Assembly: GCA_001643675.2 (NCBI GenBank)
Contig: LSRY02000016.1
Location: forward strand, 1,178,001-1,242,000
Direction of reading: 5' to 3'
DNA: 64,000 bases
Source: Monocercomonoides exilis
Lineage: Eukaryota > Preaxostyla > Oxymonadida > Polymastigidae
Numbering within the stretch: the stretch's first letter is position 1; every line of letters begins with the position of its first letter. Below are positions 58,640 to 64,000 of this stretch, piece after piece. Under the pieces are notes generated by a model. The model was given only the letters and a program-made list of their open reading frames with translations. It was not told the origin of the DNA and searched no databases. The position numbers and the translations under genes are program-made.

Positions 58640-59380
58640 AAGAAAAAAAAGTAATCACCTTGAATTTAAATTGAGAAAGGATCCCAAACCAGAAAACTTA
58701 TTTGTAACACCATTCTCATGAACTTTTTCCAATTTATTCTTTTTGAATAAAATATGATTTTTATCATTCATGTCGAAAAAGAACATGTTCAAAAAGCGGA
58801 AATGACAAAAAATATCACAATAACAAAAAATTACTCCATAAAAATACAGCACTCACACCATAAGTTTTTGTGTTGTTGTTTTTGTGAAAGGTTAAGATGA
58901 CGAAAGTCAGGATTGATTCCAAATCAGGGTTTCTGATCTGTGATCTATTCATATTATCAGAAATAATTAGATCTTGATCATGAAAAGTAAGTTGTCACTG
59001 AATGAATGCAGCACACAGAATTGGCTTTATTGTTGATATTTTGTGAAACAATGCTGAAAAGCTGATTTATTGCCTTTTCAAATTTGGATGGTCAAGGAAT
59101 TTTAACGATTTGGATGGTGAATGATGATAAAATGAGTTCCTGGAACGAATTTAAATGATATTCGTTTTGAAGACATTTCCATTTGCAGCCTTTCCAAAGC
59201 CCAAAAAACAGACTTATAATTTTAATGAGACAGTCTTTGTTTCTTTGAATTGAGCAACTTGATCATATTGCAATTCCCTTTCAAACCAACAAACAACAAA
59301 GGTTTTTGACTAGTTTTGAATGTGGTTTTTTATTTTTGACTCGAAACAAGATGGATTTGAATAGATATCCAAATATCTAT
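58640..59380. other. AT-rich intergenic DNA
   Basis: No coherent frame recognised. Confidence 0.45.
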
Positions 59381-59388
59381 CAATTTTC

Positions 59389-61133
59389 GGCATAGGTTCA
59401 AACGCGTTCCTTTTGCAATTTGCGTTTTTAAACACTCAAATTATAACGAATTAATAGATAATAATTATTCAAAAACTTTTTATGGACCGATTTTTCGAAA
59501 AAAATTTTTCTTGTTGAAAAAAATGACTTTTGAAAAATGACCCATAAAAACATGAATTTCAATAAAATTTATTCAAATTTAAAAGAAAACGTGATTTTCA
59601 CACATCCAATGTGCTTTTATAATAATATAAATTTATTTTATTAATTAATTTTCATCAAAAAAAATATAAATCATAAATAAAAAATTTAATTAAATATCTT
59701 TGATCTAACTCACAATAAAATTTTTAATATCTGGAAAATTTGAATATGCTGTTTAAGTTAAAATAGAACCTAAAAGTATGTAGTTCGTTCACTTTTATAT
59801 GTTAATATAAGTATATTATTATATGCTAACTTGTATAATGTTGAAAACAGATTTAATTATCAGTGACACAAGCACATGCATTTTCACTTCCATGTTGTTA
59901 AGCTGAAAGATTAAAATTTCAAAATTGGTTGCAATGGAACGCAAAAGGTATTATATGATTCATAATATCAAATAAATATTCATTTTCTTTTTTCCTTTCA
60001 AAATATTTTCTTTTCATTTGATATGTTAATGTATTTTTTTATTAGACTCGATCAAAACATGCATTTATGAATTAATCTTGCAAAAATTAACAATAATCAC
60101 ACAAAATTATTCAATGTTGAATTATAAAAACAATGAACTTTACAAAAGTTTGTCATTTTTATGTTTTTTTTTAAAAAGCAATGAAAAATTAGATTGATTT
60201 GGTTTTTCAATCTGAATTATTTTCATTTCATTTCCCGTTTTCATATTTTCCATCCATATACACATCATTTGGCATGGTTCTTCTTCACTTCCACATATTA
60301 CGACATCTAATTCACTGTTAGAGGAAAATAAATCAAATTCAAACAATTCTTTTTTTTGTGGTAAAAAAAACCAAACTTTTATTTAGAATATGTTTTAATT
60401 CCTCAATATTGAGCCATTTTGTGTAAGTAATGTTTAATTTTGCAACATTGATTTATTTAAGCATGCTATGATCGAGCCTAATACAAAAAAATATTAATAT
60501 TCCAAAATACAAGAAAAAATTCGTAGGAAAATAGCTTAATAAATATTTATTTGATGAAAAAAACTATATAAAACCTTTTGCGTTCCATTGCAACCAATTT
60601 TGAAATTTTAATCTTTCAGCTTAACAACATGGAAGTGAAAATGCATGTGCTTGTGTCACTGATAATTAAATCTGTTTTCAACATTATACAAGTTAGCATA
60701 TAATAATATACTTATATTAACATATAAAAGTGAACGAACTACATACTTTTAGGTTCTATTTTAACTTAAACAGCATATTCAAATTTTCCAGATATTAAAA
60801 ATTTTATTGTGAGTTAGATCAAAGATATTTAATTAAATTTTTTATTTATGATTTATATTTTTTTTGATGAAAATTAATTAATAAAATAAATTTATATTAT
60901 TATAAAAGCACATTGGATGTGTGAAAATCACGTTTTCTTTTAAATTTGAATAAATTTTATTGAAATTCATGTTTTTATGGGTCATTTTTCAAAAGTCATT
61001 TTTTTCAACAAGAAAAATTTTTTTCGAAAAATCGGTCCATAAAAAGTTTTTGAATAATTATTATCTATTAATTCGTTATAATTTGAGTGTTTAAAAACGC
61101 AAATTGCAAAAGGAACGCGTTTGAACCTATGCC
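59389..61133. mobile_element. TIR element with 561-bp arms and 8-bp target duplication
   Basis: Starts GGCATAGGTTCAAACGCGTT and ends with the exact reverse complement. The arms 59389-59949 and 60573-61133 are essentially perfect inverted copies. CAATTTTC flanks both sides (59381-59388 and 61134-61141), a clear 8-bp target-site duplication. The 620-bp centre holds only a short minus-strand ORF. The near-identity of the arms implies recent insertion or gene conversion. An 8-bp duplication is compatible with hAT or Merlin superfamilies. Confidence 0.9.
60140..60352 (-). CDS. Short ORF inside the TIR element
   Basis: About 68 residues, acidic then basic (SELDVVICGSEEEPCQMMCI), no similarity recognised. 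In code 6 it extends further through TAA. It may be a captured gene fragment or a chance ORF; too short for a transposase. Confidence 0.3.
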   Translation of the reverse strand, partial: KELFEFDLFSSNSELDVVICGSEEEPCQMMCIWMENMKTGNEMKIIQIEKPNQSNFSLLFKKKHKNDKLL

Positions 61134-61361
61134 CAATTTTCAAGAGAAGGAAATCGATCCAATTGAATTACGAAAGAATTTTGGAAAGGAATGTGGAAAA
61201 TGAGCAACTTCATTTTCTTTTCCGTTTTCAACAGATAAAGTCTTATTGAGGAATATTAGTATTTTCAATGGATAAAGATATTGAAATATGCTTTTACATA
61301 GGCTTTGAAGGTTTATCGTTGTTTTTTTTTTAAAAAAATATTTCGACTTTTTTTTTAAAAA

Positions 61362-61624
61362 GAAAATGTGACTCTCACTTCCTTCTCTTCTGTTTTGAGA
61401 GATCGTCACTTATGGGCAAGTCACCCAACTGATCTGAAATGAAAATTACGATATAATTTAACGGTGATGTGAAGATGTTATGAAAAATGGAGTGAGTGAC
61501 ATGGCGCAAATTACAAACGCGCCTGAAGAGATTGGAAAATGAGTGGAAACTACAATATCATTCGCAATGGGGTGGGAATTATACGCGGCGGGAAGAAGAG
61601 AAGGAAGTGAGAGTCACATTTTCT
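61362..61624. repeat. Short unit with inverted DIRS-type ends
   Basis: AGAAAATGTGACTCTCACTT at 61362 is repeated inverted at 61603-61624. A further direct copy of CTCACTTCCTTCTCTTCTG lies at 61670. The interior carries ATGGGCAAGTCACC, matching GGTCAGTCACG at the ends of DIRS copies 2 and 3. Best read as terminal-repeat material of the adjacent DIRS copy, or a solo non-autonomous derivative. Confidence 0.55.
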
Positions 61625-61627
61625 TTT

Positions 61628-63509
61628 TTAATCAAAGCACATGTACTTTGATTCAAAAGAAAACATTCTCTCACTTCCTTCTCTTCTGTTTTGAGAGAAA
61701 TATTTAATTGGGAAAACGTGATGCATTAAAGGGATTAAGTAGATTTGGAGATCCCCGTTTTTCGACATTTTTTGTAGTAACTCTTGCTTTGCTTGTGATC
61801 TGGTTCTTATAATAAACTGAACGGATTTTTCTTGGATGACTTCTTGTTCGATCTTTCTTTCACTCTTGTTCTTCTCTTTAGGTTCTTCGATGCTGTTGTC
61901 TTCTGGTTCCTCGATTCGACTTGGCTTAAGACAACACGTTTTTGAATTTAAAACAGCTTTTCCCTGATTGCTGCAAAATCTGTTGTTTTTCCATTTTATC
62001 TTCAACATTCGTGCACATTTTTTCATGTGTGAAGATCCTGAATCTTCACTTCTATCCACTTCCTCCTGTTCGTTCTCAGCTGTTGTTGAATCATCGTTGT
62101 CATTTCTACTTGCATAACTTTCTTCTGATCTTTTCAAGTTCTCTAATTGTGGATCGGCTGAGTCACTTAGCATTTCACTTTGCACATTGCTTTCGGTTGA
62201 TTGAACTGCAATAGCTCTAGCGCAAGAGGAAAAAACATCTGATTGAAAATAGTAGTTCGTTATCGTATCGCTTCGCGGAGACAGCCTTGCGAACTTGGCA
62301 ACTTGTGCTATGGGCATTACAGACATTGTTAAGGCAGATATTGAAGCGTCCTTCAATGAATAAGGTCCGAAACATTCAGGAATACCTGACTTGTGAATGA
62401 TTTCAGATGCAAGTTTTCTCAGGGCTCTTGACAACAGGGGCTTTTTTGTTATTTCGTTCACAAACAAGTGGTCAGAATTTGTTTGTATCTTTTCCACTCT
62501 TAACCACAATTCCTTCACAGCTGATGCAGGGCAAATAAATGGTGTTTCTTGGAGGAATGGGATGATGATATCCGTTCTTTCCGTTCCTGTCTTCAATGAG
62601 GTATCAAGGGCAATTGAGTCCTCTTTTATTTGTGGAATGTGTGAGGCTTATTCTTTCGAGTTCAGTGAAGCGGCATGCAGAAAAAAGGATGCATAGGCAG
62701 ATTGTTTTCTTCATGAGAGTTTCATTATCCAGATCTTTGTTTTCACCTAAGGTTGCAATGTTGTCCAAAAGAACTTTTGGATTCCATATCGGAGGCTTGT
62801 TTTTCTTCTTTCTTCTTTCAAGTCTTTTGAAAGATCGGAAAAGGATCTTCATTAGTGGATAATCTGCTAACTGCTTTTCGAATAAAAGTTGAGACACAAG
62901 AGAGATTGCTGAACGTGTTTTGCATAGCGAAGACCATTTTTGTCCCTTGTCGTGAAGTCTAAGAAAGATATCCTCACGTTTTATTACCCAGTCAAACCAA
63001 TCACTTGGAGGTGGACCACAGTTGCATACAGCCCACTCTTCTCCGAAACGAGCGAAACTTAGTAAATATCCGTTCCATGTTGATGGTGAAAAGCTGGATT
63101 CGCACAAATTAACCATATCAATGGGATATCCTTTCGTCTGAAGGATGGCTTTGAACCAAACTTCTCCGTTAGAAGCTAAGGATTTATCAAGATTGCACGC
63201 AGTTTCCCTGAAGGAAGACAAGCATCCATCTTCTTCATCAGTGGTCCTGGTATTAGAAGATCGCTCAGGTTCTTCGATGTCCATTCGACATGATTCGTTT
63301 TTCTCAACAGCGGTTCCCATATTTGGCCCTTCCAATCGGGAAGAAGGAGAAGAACTCGAGCTTGTTCGAGAATCGTTTTCCTGATTGTCGGGAGAATGAG
63401 TGGAATGGGTGGGTGAGCGAGAACGGTTTCTCCACGCCAAGGCTGTTGAAGGCCATCTTCGTTTATATGGCTTCTGGGACCGCACCATCGATAAGCTTTC
63501 CTGTTCCAC
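61628..63509 (-). CDS. Tyrosine recombinase, DIRS copy 4
   Basis: The N-half contains WFKAILQTKGYPIDMVNLCE, RFGEEWAVCNCGPPPSDWF and SSLCKTRSAISLVSQLLFEK. A one-base frameshift near 62620 leads to the catalytic half: DIIIPFLQETPFICPASAVK, GPYSLKDASISALTM (box II with Tyr at the His position and Lys for Arg) and ARLSPRSDTITNYYF with candidate nucleophile Tyr. An acidic/basic tail ends at TAA 61628-61630 (or continues in code 6). Overlap with RNase H in another frame is usual for DIRS. Confidence 0.65.
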
Positions 63510-64000
63510 GCAGTGGCAAACGCATCCAGTGTTATTTTCACTTGCATCTTCTTTGCAAGTTCTCGAAAGGCATCTTGTCTTATTTGATAGTCTCCTCCCC
63601 TTTCTAATCTTGAAAGGGAGTCGGCTCTCCCGTTTTTCTTGCCCGGAATGTGTTGAGCCTTCACTTCAACTTTCATCGCTTTTATATGCCTCCATATCTT
63701 TGAAAGAAGCCTTCGAAGGTTTGTCCCTGCATGCCATCTGTTTATGTTGAAGACCGATGTTGAGTTGTCCGATCTTAAAAGAAGTTTGCTGATGTGGTTG
63801 GATGACAGTGTGGGAGTGATATGGATTAATGATTGAAGGATCGCCCACATTTCTCGATAATTGGAGCTTTGGTTTTGTTGCCAACGTGGGAGTGAACGAT
63901 GGAAGTCGTATTCTTTGTTTCTTATTCTTAAATAGGCTCCAATTGCTTTTCTTGATGCGTCCGTTGTGAGGCTTGCTTCTGGAAGAAACAGAGGACAAAG
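63174..64000 (-). CDS. RNase H and DIRS linker, copy 4 (partial)
   Basis: Continuous from the window edge: TTDASRKAIGAYLRIRNKEY, SSNYREMWAILQSL, VFNINRWHAGTNLRRLL and RADSLSRLERGGDYQ, then AYRWCGPRSHINEDGLQQ and LLLLPDWKGQIWEPLL. A TAG after ILINP (63174) ends it in the standard code. No internal TAA/TAG/TGA. Catalytic acidic residues of RNase H are seen (TTDAS, DNSTS, RADSLS). Confidence 0.75.

Larger units (their letters stand above)
61625..64000 (-). mobile_element. DIRS copy 4, 3' half, runs off the window
   Basis: On the minus strand: RNase H (64000-63174) overlapped in another frame by the tyrosine recombinase (63509-61628), then terminal-repeat material. It is the best preserved of this DIRS subfamily and serves as a template for reading copies 2, 3 and 5. 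RT lies beyond the right edge. Confidence 0.75.

Noticed and set aside
1-64000. CRISPR arrays, rRNA or tRNA genes
   Set aside because: No regularly spaced direct repeats, rRNA-like conserved blocks or convincing cloverleaf with T-arm were found by eye.

Overview
This is a window of AT-rich eukaryotic nuclear DNA, dense in transposable elements. The most useful reading key is the genetic code. Many coherent frames run straight through TAA and TAG and end at TGA. Clear examples are the Merlin-like transposase at 47374-48528, the ARM/HEAT-like gene at 57299-58625, the BAR-like gene at 17417-20163 and the reverse-transcriptase ORF at 6662-8545. This fits TAA/TAG = Gln with TGA as stop (code 6). 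Short spliceosomal introns of about 48-72 bp with YAG acceptors are visible in several genes. Among organisms with this code, the ARM/HEAT-like family and a probable beta-helix ORF point to an oxymonad-like protist (Streblomastix-like). That assignment is inference from family resemblance.

Layout. 1-5.4 kb: a partial gene (minus), two pogo/Tigger-type transposase genes (minus) and a GC-rich nested hairpin. 5.7-10.65 kb: a DIRS-type tyrosine-recombinase retrotransposon with inverted terminal repeats, followed by a small ITR-bounded unit holding a strongly structured GC-rich RNA candidate. 11.2-15 kb: tandem GC-rich motifs and a four-exon gene fusing a ubiquitin-specific protease domain to a DDE transposase. 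15-22 kb: a cluster of host-like genes, several with frame breaks. 22.6-25.3 kb: an internally deleted DIRS copy. 26-29 kb: MITEs and a decayed gene. 29.1-33.4 kb: DIRS copy 3. 34-41 kb: Merlin (ISXO2/IS1595-like) remnants, MITEs and fold-backs in very AT-rich DNA. 41.2-50.9 kb: a DIRS copy split by a 5.4-kb insertion bounded by about 195-bp inverted repeats; the insertion holds an open Merlin transposase gene. 51-57 kb: a fold-back, a MITE, a Merlin pseudogene and a complete 2.56-kb pogo element with TIRs. 57.3-58.6 kb: the ARM/HEAT-like gene. 59.4-61.1 kb: a 1.75-kb element with 561-bp TIRs and an 8-bp target duplication. 61.4-64 kb: the 3' half of another DIRS copy.

Most likely novelty: the USP-DDE transposase fusion at 11610-14946. 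It contains no TAA/TAG-encoded glutamine in about 1,045 residues, unlike its neighbours. Its first two exons share a domain and a splice position with the partial gene at the left edge of the window. The second candidate is the GC-rich structured RNA enclosed by DIRS-like inverted repeats at 9966-10652.

Gene function: most coding DNA here serves element mobility (DDE transposases, RT/RNase H, tyrosine recombinases). The few host-like genes (BAR-like, ARM/HEAT-like, beta-helix-like) carry frame breaks, so they are pseudogenes or consensus errors remain in the assembly.
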